From: Chloroflexota bacterium
GTDB lineage: Bacteria; Chloroflexota; Limnocylindria; Limnocylindrales; CSP1-4
DNA length: 64,000 bases
NCBI GenBank assembly: GCA_016191395.1
Contig: JACPOS010000024.1
Location: 23,111-87,110 of the forward strand
Reading direction: 5' to 3'
The position numbers were made by a program, and so were the translations under genes. Below, piece after piece: positions 44,646 to 52,960 of the stretch (its first letter is position 1; the number at the start of each line of letters is the position of its first letter). Below the pieces are notes generated by a model. The model made no database searches. It saw nothing but the letters and a program-made list of their open reading frames with translations, and was not told the origin of the DNA.

Positions 44646-45479
44646 ATGGCATCTCCGGGGATCCACGAGACGGCCGAATCGTCGGCGCACGCGCCGGCCG
44701 CGATGGGCACGAAGCGCGCCCGCCGGCGGTTCCGATTCAGCCTGGATCCCCGCGGCCAGAGCCTCGTGGAGTTCGCGATCAGCTTCCCCGTCGTGATGCT
44801 GATGATCCTGTTCGGCATCGACTTCGGCCGCGTCTTCGTCGGCTGGGTGGAGCTCAACAACACGATGCGCGAGGCCGCCAACTTCGCCGCCATCAATCCG
44901 AATGCGTGGGGCACGCCCGGCAACGCCACGGCGCAGGCGGAGTTCGTCCGGCTGGTCACCGCAGAGGCAACGCCGATCAACTGCACGCTGCCGAACCCGC
45001 TGCCGGTCCCAACGTTCCCGAACGGAACGAACATCGGGCAGCCGGCAATCGTCGCGGTGACGTGCCGGTTCTCGCTGATCACCCCGCTCATCGGCAACAT
45101 CCTGGGCAGCCAGATCAACGTCAGCGCCTCCGCATCCTTCCCGATCCGGAGCGGGCTGATCGGTGACGGCACGACGCGCGGCGGACTGGCCACCTTCGTC
45201 CCGGCCGTCCCGACGGCGACACCCCTCTCGACGCCGGTGCCCACCGCGACCCCGTTCCCGACGCCGTCCGCCATCCCCACGGCCGCGCCAACCTGCAAGG
45301 TGCCCGACTTCGTGAACCTGAACACGAGCCAGGCAACCAACAAGTGGACCAGCGCCGGGTTCCAGGCGAGCCACCTGACCTTCAACCCGCTGGTGCCACC
45401 GAACTACAAGATCAAGAGCCAGAGCCTGACCAAGGGCGACACCGTGGCCTGCACCTCGACCATCATCGTGAAGCCATGA
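44646..45479 (+). CDS. TadE-like pseudopilin with C-terminal PASTA-like domain, cassette 2
   Basis: A 277-residue paralogue of the protein at 41812. LDPRGQSLVEFAISFPVVMLMILFGIDFGRVF carries the Gly/Glu+5 signature (Gly37). The central domain keeps INCTLPNPLP and VTCRFSLITPLI. The linker is longer and richer in Thr/Pro (PTATPLSTPVPTATPFPTP), as in wall-spanning proteins. Residues ~217-277 (CKVPDFVNL, A-T-N-K-W, SAGFQAS, IKSQSLTKGDTV, CTSTIIV) fit a PASTA domain. ATG 44646 is used; ATG 44703 is a possible later start. Confidence 0.8.
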   Translation: MASPGIHETAESSAHAPAAMGTKRARRRFRFSLDPRGQSLVEFAISFPVVMLMILFGIDFGRVFVGWVELNNTMREAANFAAINPNAWGTPGNATAQAEFVRLVTAEATPINCTLPNPLPVPTFPNGTNIGQPAIVAVTCRFSLITPLIGNILGSQINVSASASFPIRSGLIGDGTTRGGLATFVPAVPTATPLSTPVPTATPFPTPSAIPTAAPTCKVPDFVNLNTSQATNKWTSAGFQASHLTFNPLVPPNYKIKSQSLTKGDTVACTSTIIVKP

Positions 45480-45973
45480 GGCGCTTCTGGCGAAAGCGGT
45501 CCGCCGGTCAGGCGCTGGTGGAGTTCGCGTTCATCTTCCCGGTGATCGCGCTGCTCGCATTCGGGTTCATCGACATCGGCCGTGCGGTGTTCACGGAGAA
45601 CACGCTGGCAAACGCAGCTCGCGAGGGCTCGCGCGTTGCCGCCGTCAACCAGCTGGACCCGGTGAACGGGCCCTGGCTGTGCCAGTCCAATAAGCCCATC
45701 GAGGACCCGAGCAATCCAGGCTGGACATTCCGCGGCTGCGTGATGACGTCCGGGGCGGCGCTCGGCATCCAGCACGGCGACATCTCGATCAGCTATGCCG
45801 CGCCTCCCGGCACGACCATCACGTGCACGGGCGGGACGCTCACGGTCGGCTGCATCGTGACCGTCACCGTCGTCACGAACTATGTCCCGATCACGCCGGT
45901 CGCAGGGTCCGTCATCGGCCCGATCTCGATGACAGCCACCTCCAGCATGCCGATCGAACGGCTCTTCCCGTAG
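45476..45973 (+). CDS. TadE-like pseudopilin, cassette 2
   Basis: A 165-residue paralogue of the protein at 42630: AGQALVEFAFIFPVIALLAFGFIDIGRAVF, then NTLANAAREGSRVAAV and the same order of Cys-containing segments, ending GPISMTATSSMPIERLFP. ATG overlaps the preceding stop by 4 bases. It is likely to be assembled or anchored with the other proteins of its cassette in the cytoplasmic membrane. Confidence 0.88.
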   Translation: MRRFWRKRSAGQALVEFAFIFPVIALLAFGFIDIGRAVFTENTLANAAREGSRVAAVNQLDPVNGPWLCQSNKPIEDPSNPGWTFRGCVMTSGAALGIQHGDISISYAAPPGTTITCTGGTLTVGCIVTVTVVTNYVPITPVAGSVIGPISMTATSSMPIERLFP

Positions 45974-45999
45974 TGCCCACCAAGGGAGAGGAGATTCGG

Positions 46000-47331
46000 A
46001 TGTTCGCGCCCAAGCGGCTCATGGCGAAGCGTTCCGGCGAGGCCGGGCAGGCGCTCGTCGTCATGGTCGGGGTCATGCTCCTGTCGATCGCCATGCTCGC
46101 GGTCATCGTCGACGGCGGCAACGTCGTGACGCAGCAGCGCGTGGCCCAGACCGGCGCCGACAGCACGGCAGAGGCGGGCGCGATCGTGCTTGCCCAGCGT
46201 CTCGCGGTCACGACGACGCCGTCGGGCGGCTGGGACGCAGAGGTCGTGGCCAAGCTCGCAGCATCCGCGAGTGCCAACAACGTCGTCGTCAAGGCGGCGT
46301 ACTACACCGATATCTGCGGCATCCCGCTCAAGTCGGACGGAACGGCTGCCCTCAGCGTGGATGGGACCGAGAACCTCGGCGTGGCCATGCGCGTCGGGAG
46401 CGGCGGCCTGCCCGGCGGGTCGGCGACGACCCCGGACTGCCCCAGCCTGAAGGTTGGACCAGTGGCGGGCGTCCTGATCATCGGCGAGAAGACGGTCGGG
46501 GCGTACGTCGCCCGTGCGATCGGCATCCCGACGTTCACGGTCACGACGCGGGCGACCGCGGTTGCCGGTTACCTGCAGGGCTACTGCAGCGCGAGCCAGG
46601 GGACGTACTGCGCGGTCCTGCCCGTGGCGATCCCGGTCAACGTCGTGACCTGCGACGGCCAGAACAACGTCCAGCTCGGGGATCGTCCCTGGGACTGGAA
46701 CACGACGATGACGGTCCCGCTGTGCAAGAACTCACCGGGCAACGTGGGCTGGCTGGACTGGGATCCGCCTGCCGGCGGCGCGCAGGAGATCGTCTGCTCG
46801 ATCATCAACCCGGACAACCCGGCGGTCGTGCTGCCCTCGTGGCACTACGTCGCGGCAACCGGCAACACCAACGGCGGCGGCAAGTGCACCGACGCGGAGA
46901 CGGGCAAGGTCTACACGGGCGTCGAGGACGCGATCCGCAAGTACGACGGCCGTGTCGTCCTCATCCCGCAGTTCGACATGACCTGCCTGACGGGCAACAA
47001 CCAGCCGGACCCAATCAGCACCGATCCGGAGGTGAACAAGGCACCGAACTTCGGCTGCCCGAACGCGCCGGGCGGCGGCAACGGCCAGAACATCTGGTAC
47101 CGAATGCCCAGCTTCGCCTATTTCGAGCTGTGCGAGCCGTCGAACCCGGACTGCGGCGGCCGCTACGGCGCCTACATCCAGGGCAGCGACAGCAACATCT
47201 GCGATACCGGCAACGGGGCCACCTCGTGCCTCGTCGGCAAGTTCATCGACATCCTCGCCACCGGAACCGTTGGACCCGGCGTCGGCTCCGGCACCGGCAG
47301 CAAGACCATCGGGGTCCAGCTCATCAAGTAG
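46000..47331 (+). CDS. TadG-like protein, cassette 2
   Basis: A 443-residue paralogue of the protein at 43139, with GQALVVMVGVMLLSIAMLAVIVDGGNVVTQQRVAQTGADSTAEAG and the same large Cys/Gly/Asn-rich outer domain. ATG 46000 has a clear Shine-Dalgarno (GGGAGAGGAG) and lies 26 bases after the preceding gene, whereas the cassette 1 copy starts by overlap; the translation signal therefore changed after the duplication. A strong terminator follows 29 bases after the stop. Confidence 0.85.
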   Translation: MFAPKRLMAKRSGEAGQALVVMVGVMLLSIAMLAVIVDGGNVVTQQRVAQTGADSTAEAGAIVLAQRLAVTTTPSGGWDAEVVAKLAASASANNVVVKAAYYTDICGIPLKSDGTAALSVDGTENLGVAMRVGSGGLPGGSATTPDCPSLKVGPVAGVLIIGEKTVGAYVARAIGIPTFTVTTRATAVAGYLQGYCSASQGTYCAVLPVAIPVNVVTCDGQNNVQLGDRPWDWNTTMTVPLCKNSPGNVGWLDWDPPAGGAQEIVCSIINPDNPAVVLPSWHYVAATGNTNGGGKCTDAETGKVYTGVEDAIRKYDGRVVLIPQFDMTCLTGNNQPDPISTDPEVNKAPNFGCPNAPGGGNGQNIWYRMPSFAYFELCEPSNPDCGGRYGAYIQGSDSNICDTGNGATSCLVGKFIDILATGTVGPGVGSGTGSKTIGVQLIK

Positions 47332-47360
47332 CGAGCTCTCCTGCCGTCTCCCCGCGCACC

Positions 47361-47392
47361 AGAAGCCGCGTCGCCTCCTCGGCGCGGCTTCT
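47361..47392 (+). terminator. Terminator after cassette 2
   Basis: Perfect 10-bp stem AGAAGCCGCG / CGCGGCTTCT with a 12-base loop, directly downstream of the second TadG-like gene. It separates cassette 3 as its own transcription unit. Confidence 0.7.
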
Positions 47393-47463
47393 GCATGTCC
47401 GGCGTGGTGCGGCGTTGTCGGGCGCAGTCCGGTACGGTCCGGGTCGGTGCATCCCTGCCCCTG

Positions 47464-47538
47464 GTACTTCTGGCCCGCAAGGTCCACCGAAAGTTTGGGC
47501 CGGGATAATTCCCCTCGGTCGACGCCCAGTTCGGCGTC
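47464..47538 (+). promoter_or_regulatory. Promoter and hairpin leader of tad-like cassette 3
   Basis: GATAAT at 47504-47509 is the probable -10. GTACTTC (47464) and GCAAGG (47477) repeat elements seen before cassette 1; GCAAGG-to-GATAAT distance is 27 here and 28 there. A hairpin GACGCC/GGCGTC (47521-47538, 6-base loop) lies in the leader before the TTG start. Confidence 0.4.
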
Positions 47539-47559
47539 CGTTCGGCACGGGGAGATCGC

Positions 47560-48087
47560 TTGTTCCGACGCAAGGTGACGAGCGGCGCCGCAGGCGCGAG
47601 CCGAACGAGGGAGTCCGGCCAAGGGCTACTCGAGTTCGCCCTCGTCGCCCCGATCTTGATCCTCCTCGTTATGGCAGTGTTCCAGTTTGCGTACGTGCTT
47701 CAAAGTCAGATGGGCCTTACGAACGCTGTTCGCGAGGCTGCCCGCCGGGCAGCAACAGCGAATGCTGTCGATGAGGCAGGCATGCGCACGTGGGTACTCG
47801 ATCAATTGCAGTACGCGAGCACTGGCCTCTTGGCGACGAATGTGCCGGGCTTCATCTCCAGTCGACTGGGAACTGGGGGTAGCGCCCCATCGGTAACCTT
47901 CTGCACGTACGGCACCAATCAACGGGTCTTGGTGACCGTGACCTATAACCACCCAGTGTTCTTCCCACTCCTGGGTTTTGCCACCGATGCGATCGATGGC
48001 ACACCCGACGGCAGCTGGACGCTCTCTTCGTCAGCCCAGATGCGACTTGAGCATCCATTCTCGACGGCACCTACCTCGACATGTTGA
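47560..48087 (+). CDS. TadE-like pseudopilin, cassette 3 (first)
   Basis: A 175-residue TadE: basic start, GQGLLEFALVAPILILLVMAVFQFAYVL with Gly/Glu+5, then NAVREAARRAATANA. No PASTA-like end and no Thr/Pro linker. It begins at TTG 47560, with GGGGAG 6 bases upstream. The DNA from here to 51139 is visibly less GC-rich than its surroundings. Confidence 0.85.
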   Translation: MFRRKVTSGAAGASRTRESGQGLLEFALVAPILILLVMAVFQFAYVLQSQMGLTNAVREAARRAATANAVDEAGMRTWVLDQLQYASTGLLATNVPGFISSRLGTGGSAPSVTFCTYGTNQRVLVTVTYNHPVFFPLLGFATDAIDGTPDGSWTLSSSAQMRLEHPFSTAPTSTC

Positions 48088-48614
48088 GGAACCGGCACAC
48101 ACCAGCCGGCGGCCAAGCGCTCGTGGAGTTCGCGCTCATCGCTCCTATTCTGTTCTTGTTGCTGTTCGGCATCATTCAGATCGGCCTCGTTATGGCTGCG
48201 CAGAACGGGCTCGTCGACGCCGCGCGTGATGCCGCCCGCCGCGCCGCAACCTACAGAATCAACGCGGACAGCTTTAGCCTCACCGTGTTTCCCTCAATCT
48301 GCGACTCGATCAAGAAGACGTTCGATGATCATCTCAGGCCGTCGATCCCGGGATACTCGAATGCGAACCGGACTCGAACGATCACCTACGAGTGGCAGCA
48401 GGACCCGATCGCCGGACAGTACTTTCTGGTCGCACACGTCGTAGGCACATACAAGAACCCACTGTACGTCCCTCTGGTTAGCCAGTTTCTCGATGGGACG
48501 GACGGCACCAACGATGGCAAGTTGGAGTTGAGGGCAAGCGAGCAGATGCGTGTCGAGAATCCGATCCTTGCGACGCCAACATCGACGGCACCGCAAGTGT
48601 GTACCGGTACATGA
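48081..48614 (+). CDS. TadE-like pseudopilin, cassette 3 (second)
   Basis: A 177-residue TadE: GGQALVEFALIAPILFLLLFGIIQIGLVM, then GLVDAARDAARRAATYR. An outer domain with two Cys follows. ATG 48081 overlaps the previous gene by 7 bases. The order small-small-large equals that of cassettes 1 and 2 although the sequences are only distantly similar. Confidence 0.87.
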   Translation: MLRNRHTPAGGQALVEFALIAPILFLLLFGIIQIGLVMAAQNGLVDAARDAARRAATYRINADSFSLTVFPSICDSIKKTFDDHLRPSIPGYSNANRTRTITYEWQQDPIAGQYFLVAHVVGTYKNPLYVPLVSQFLDGTDGTNDGKLELRASEQMRVENPILATPTSTAPQVCTGT

Positions 48615-48628
48615 CGATGAGGAGTCCA

Positions 48629-51139
48629 ATGAGCGACGTCCGCCCGCCCAAGGGCCAGGCCTTGGTGCTCTTTGCCTTGTTTCTCCTCGTCCTCCTCGGC
48701 GTGTCGGCGCTCGCAATCGACTACGCGAACTGGCTGCTCATCGACCGTCAGCTTCAGAACGTTTCGGACCACGCAGCATTGGCGGGCGCGGCAGAATTCA
48801 GCTCGGACTTCACCGCGGGCAATTGCGGCAGTGGCTCAGGTCCGACACAGTGCCTCAATGCCAGGACGCAGGCATGGACGACTCTGTTTCAGGAACTGAA
48901 TCTCTCCGGAAACGCTGGGGCAAGTGCGGCAATTGCCCAGCTCGCTCAGACAGATAGTCCGGCGGTCGGCGTTCAAGAGGTCACCCCTGTCGGCTTCCCG
49001 AAGATTGTCTTCAACCACACGATCTGGGTATCGACGCCGCCACCGACCAATTCGAACGGACATGTCGAATACACGCAGGTCGGCGGGAAGTACGCCGGGA
49101 GCTTCGGCATCATGTTCGTCCGGGTCGACCGGCCAACCCGATCCTATTTGGGAGGCGTGCTTGGCATTCGACCTGGAGACCGAACGGGATGGGCAACGGC
49201 AGGGATTCTTCCAACGGACTTCGCGTTGGAGGTCTTTTGTCGTGATCAGATTGCGCCAGAGCCCGGCGTATGCTCCACGACGGCAAGCCTCGGAATCGCA
49301 GGTGGCGGAGGGATCAGCCTTGATCGCGGCGACGTCGGGAGCAACAACAGCGTCAAGGTGACGTCGGCGGTTGGGCCGGGCGTTGTCGTTAAGGCTGGAA
49401 ACGTGTTCGTCGTCGAAGGTTCGTGTGGTCAGCTTTGGAACTGCCCACCAGCAACCGCAGGCGGAATCTCGGACGGCAGCGGCACCGCAAAGAACGCGTT
49501 CTACATCCCGCCATTTCCGGTTCCGAACTACGCGCTGCCAACGGGTATTGACAATCAAGATTGCGCGACAGGCCCGTGCGTCCCCGGCACGGGTGCCAAC
49601 GGCGCGACTCCCATCGACTGGAGCTGCTCCGGATCAGCATGTGGAACCCCAACGCGTCCGAACGGAATCAACGACCCAAGCGTTCGGTGCACTGGAGCGT
49701 CTGGAGCAACGCAGCAGCACCTTGTCCCGGTCGCCGACATTACAACCACAAACTTCAAGGGCACTGCAAGTGGGGCAACGAACAACAACATCTACCGAAA
49801 CATCAACACCTCGTCGGTTGACCCAGCAGGAACTGCTATCCCACTCCCGCCGTCCGCCTCGACGCCATTTCCGACGACACCCGGGCCGACTGACCAGGTC
49901 TACAGCACCAACGGGAACAACGCGACATACGTTGTTCAGCTCGCCACGCCCAATGGAACGATTCAGGCTGGATCCCAGATCTACGCACGATTTGTGCTGT
50001 TCCGAACGACTGGCAGCGGTGGGAGCGCGGGATCATACGACTCGGTCGCAAGTGGAACCGCATTCACGCCAACAGTGGTTGCCCAGCTAATGGAAAAGCG
50101 CAGCGGAGTGTGGACCCCGATCGGGTCCGCAACGGCGTCGCTGGACGCAACTACCGTCATGACTGCATACCAGATTCCTCAGGTTAGTTCTGCATCGCTG
50201 CAAAGTGCCAACAATCCCACTCTTGGAATCAAGTTCACTGTTACGTCGGGTGGGTCAGGTGCCAACGCACGAGGGGCAGGTATTAGTTGGGCCGAGGCCT
50301 ACATCGATACACCGCCGGTACCGCCGCCTCCGCCGATGATCCCCCCAGGGATGTATCGATCGATCTCAATCGCGAGCGGCGGGTGCGCGGTGCTGGACCC
50401 CACCGGCCTCTATAGTTCGCCGTCAGGGCTCGCTCACAACCAGATGCCCGGCGTCTATTACTTCAAGGACGGTGGCACCGGCAACCAGAAGCCGACCATC
50501 TTCCTCGATACGGGATCGTATTTGATCGGGGATGGGGTAACTCTTGTCTTCGACCCCAACTGGCCTGATCCATCAGGGCAACAGGGAATCGCAGTCGGCG
50601 CGAACTCCGCTCTGGTCATCAACACGGCACGGAACACGGCACCAAACTGCTCGACTTGGTATGCGACAAACCAGTCGTATCCCCTGTGTCCGCTCCCATG
50701 GGATGCGTTGGCGGCCGCGTGGATGATCGATCCTGCGAACCCGTCGGCTAACGCGAGCTCGCCGTGGGGTGGAGCCTGTGCCGAAGTGACGCCATGCTCG
50801 GTGGCTCGCAGCTCGTATGCACCAACTGCGAACTACCGCGGAGTCAGTTTTTATCTCCGACCGAAGACGAACGGCTCGACCAATCCGGCAGACTACTCCG
50901 TGCTCGGCCGCTTCTCGATCTCCGGCAACGCCGGCTCGGAGCCGGGCATCGCGTTCAGAGGCATCCTCTACGCGCCGTACGACAATGTCACGATCACTGG
51001 TGGGAACGGGTTCAACACCATCGGTATGGTATTGAGCTGGACGGCAAAGTTCGCCGGGCAAGCAACCATCAAGTTGGACTACCCATACACGAGGGTCATT
51101 TCCCCGCCGTACCTGATCGAACCCACCGTCGGCCAGTAG
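48629..51139 (+). CDS. Large TadG-like surface protein, cassette 3
   Basis: An 836-residue protein. The N-terminal Tad module (GQALVLFALFLLVLLGVSALAIDYANWLLIDRQLQNVSDHAALAGAAE) anchors it in the membrane; the remaining ~770 residues are extracytoplasmic, rich in Gly, Ser, Thr, Asn and with scattered Cys. A polyproline stretch (PPVPPPPPMIPPG) near residue 565 divides it. The final part (NYRGVSFYLRPK, GILYAPYDNVTI) looks beta-helical, as in surface adhesin-like proteins; this is inference. ATG 48629 has AGGAG at the right distance; the track's start 30 bases earlier has none. Codon use is less GC-biased than that of neighbours. Convergent with the LCP gene, 19 bases between. Confidence 0.8.
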   Translation: MSDVRPPKGQALVLFALFLLVLLGVSALAIDYANWLLIDRQLQNVSDHAALAGAAEFSSDFTAGNCGSGSGPTQCLNARTQAWTTLFQELNLSGNAGASAAIAQLAQTDSPAVGVQEVTPVGFPKIVFNHTIWVSTPPPTNSNGHVEYTQVGGKYAGSFGIMFVRVDRPTRSYLGGVLGIRPGDRTGWATAGILPTDFALEVFCRDQIAPEPGVCSTTASLGIAGGGGISLDRGDVGSNNSVKVTSAVGPGVVVKAGNVFVVEGSCGQLWNCPPATAGGISDGSGTAKNAFYIPPFPVPNYALPTGIDNQDCATGPCVPGTGANGATPIDWSCSGSACGTPTRPNGINDPSVRCTGASGATQQHLVPVADITTTNFKGTASGATNNNIYRNINTSSVDPAGTAIPLPPSASTPFPTTPGPTDQVYSTNGNNATYVVQLATPNGTIQAGSQIYARFVLFRTTGSGGSAGSYDSVASGTAFTPTVVAQLMEKRSGVWTPIGSATASLDATTVMTAYQIPQVSSASLQSANNPTLGIKFTVTSGGSGANARGAGISWAEAYIDTPPVPPPPPMIPPGMYRSISIASGGCAVLDPTGLYSSPSGLAHNQMPGVYYFKDGGTGNQKPTIFLDTGSYLIGDGVTLVFDPNWPDPSGQQGIAVGANSALVINTARNTAPNCSTWYATNQSYPLCPLPWDALAAAWMIDPANPSANASSPWGGACAEVTPCSVARSSYAPTANYRGVSFYLRPKTNGSTNPADYSVLGRFSISGNAGSEPGIAFRGILYAPYDNVTITGGNGFNTIGMVLSWTAKFAGQATIKLDYPYTRVISPPYLIEPTVGQ

Positions 51140-51158
51140 CCATCCTGGGCCGCTTGCG

Positions 51159-52706
51159 CTACGGGCCCGGCGCGGGAGTTGCCGGGTCGGGGGTGGGCGT
51201 CGGCTTGCCGCCGGGCTTGCTCGTCGGCGACGGCCCGGGGGTTGCCGGGGCCTGGGTCGGTTCGAGCGTGGGCTCGGTGGTCGACTGCGGTGTCGACGTC
51301 GAGGTCGGAACCGGGGTTGGGGTCGGCGGCGGCGCTGAGCAGGTGACGGCGGGGAGCTTCGTCTTCGGCGGGTCGGTGGAGTCCTCGGGGATCGTCTCGA
51401 GGCCCGTCGGGAGCGTGCCGGCGACGGGGAATGCCCGCGCGGCGAGGTCGCGGATTGCTGCCAGGTCCGGGATCAGCACGGAGCCGCGCGGGTCGTTGCT
51501 GGCGCCGTGGACCAGCGGGTACTGGATCACCGCTCGGTAGATGTGATCGCGCCCGATGCCGATCGCAGTGGGCAGGTAGGTGCCGATCGTGCTCGGATCG
51601 AGGCTCGTCTGGACCAGCTCGCCCATGCCTTCGATCAAGGCTGCCGGGTCATTGAGGAAGCCGCCGCGAACGAGCTGGTCGCGCGCCGCGACCACGATGT
51701 CGCCCTGGCGTGCGGCGCGGGTGAAGTCGCTCTCGCCGTAGGAGTGGCGGATGCGCGCGTAGGCGAGGGCGCCCTCGCCGTCGAGGTGGTAACGGCCGGG
51801 GTTGATCGCGAAGCCGTCGAACCCGTACTCGCGGTAGCGGTAGTCGCACAGTCGATCGCGAACGGTGACGTCGACGCCTCCGATCGCATCGATGACCTTG
51901 ACGAAGCCGGGCAGGTTCACCTGGGCCCAGCCATCGATGCGGACGTTCAGCAGCGTGCCGAGCGCCGCCGCGAGCACCGCCTGGCCCGACGTCGCGCCGG
52001 GGAACTTACTCGGGTTTCGATTGGCGTACGACGCGAGCTCGTTGATCTTCGATCGGAACGTTCGACCGTCCGGCAGCGGCACGTCCACGGTGTCACGCGG
52101 CACAGAGACCATCGACACGGTGCCGGCGACGGGGTCCAGTGAGGCGACGATCATCGTGTCGGTGAGCGCGTGGCTGCGATCCGGGCCGGAATCCGTGCCG
52201 ATGAGCAGGACCGTGAACCGGCCGAGCTCGGGGCCCGGTGACGGCGGGTTCGACTCGACCGGGGCGATACCGAAGTCGTCGTCGTGGCTGTCGTTGATGC
52301 CGGTGGGGACCCATGGCTGCTCGACGGGCGCGAAGACGGTCATTGCCGCCTCGCGGGCGACCTCGGTCAGGTAGGCGGCGTAGACGCTCGGGACGAGCAC
52401 GAAGACGAGTGCCACGGCGGTGAGTGCCGCACCTCGCTCCCGCGCCGCGCCCGCGCCGCGCCGGAATGCGTCCGCGACGGCTGCGAGGCGCCACACCAGC
52501 AGGAGGCCCTCCGCGATCAGGAGCGCCGCGATGAAGTCGGGATTGAGCAGCAGCGCGAGCTTGGACACGCGATCGGGCGCGGCGAGGGCCGCGGCGACGA
52601 GGAACAGCAGGAGCAGCGGCGGCGCGGCGAGGAGCCAGCCGGCGCGCCGGGCGCCCTCCGACAGCTGCCCGAGGCCCGGCCACAGGGCAGACAGGAGCGC
52701 GGCCAC
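51159..52706 (-). CDS. LytR-CpsA-Psr (LCP) family protein
   Basis: A 515-residue membrane protein. About three hydrophobic segments occupy the first ~130 residues; the outer LCP domain starts FTVLLIGTDSGPDRSHALTDTMIVASLDP and contains VSVPRDTVDVPLPDG, KINELASYA, GGVDVTV and YARIRHSYGESDFTRAARQ, all conserved for pyrophosphate/polyprenyl-phosphate binding. The C-terminal ~70 residues are Thr/Pro/Ser-rich, a wall-spanning type tail like the linkers of the PASTA-like pilins next door. LCP enzymes transfer lipid-linked glycopolymers to acceptors such as cell wall or protein. GTG 52706. Confidence 0.92.
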   Translation of the reverse strand: MAALLSALWPGLGQLSEGARRAGWLLAAPPLLLLFLVAAALAAPDRVSKLALLLNPDFIAALLIAEGLLLVWRLAAVADAFRRGAGAARERGAALTAVALVFVLVPSVYAAYLTEVAREAAMTVFAPVEQPWVPTGINDSHDDDFGIAPVESNPPSPGPELGRFTVLLIGTDSGPDRSHALTDTMIVASLDPVAGTVSMVSVPRDTVDVPLPDGRTFRSKINELASYANRNPSKFPGATSGQAVLAAALGTLLNVRIDGWAQVNLPGFVKVIDAIGGVDVTVRDRLCDYRYREYGFDGFAINPGRYHLDGEGALAYARIRHSYGESDFTRAARQGDIVVAARDQLVRGGFLNDPAALIEGMGELVQTSLDPSTIGTYLPTAIGIGRDHIYRAVIQYPLVHGASNDPRGSVLIPDLAAIRDLAARAFPVAGTLPTGLETIPEDSTDPPKTKLPAVTCSAPPPTPTPVPTSTSTPQSTTEPTLEPTQAPATPGPSPTSKPGGKPTPTPDPATPAPGP

Positions 52707-52930
52707 ATGCCGGTTGGATCGGAGCGGTCGCTGAATGGTGGCGCCTCGCTGTCACGCTGGGAGCGGCGGCATCACGGCCGCTGCTCGATATCGATGTCCG
52801 ATGACGGCGAGGGCGGGCACGATCTCGCTCGCTGCGGCGCCCGCCCTTTCGGGACTGGCACCGGCGCGGATTGTAATGCCCCGGTGCGCGCGCGCCCCGG
52901 CTCGATGGTCCGGGGCCACCAACCAATCGG

Positions 52931-52946
52931 CTGGTAAGCGGTTACC
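52931..52946. promoter_or_regulatory. Palindrome before the HTH pseudogene
   Basis: TGGTAA-GCGG-TTACCA, a perfect 6+6 dyad 15 bases before the ATG at 52961, likely an operator for the (former) regulator's own gene. The rest of the 254-base gap to the LCP gene (52707-52960) shows nothing else recognisable. Confidence 0.4.
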
Positions 52947-52960
52947 AGGATCATCCGGCG

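Noticed and set aside
41812-51139. Complete Flp/Tad pilus locus
   Set aside because: Only TadE/TadG-like components are present; no ATPase, platform, secretin, peptidase or Flp pilin gene.
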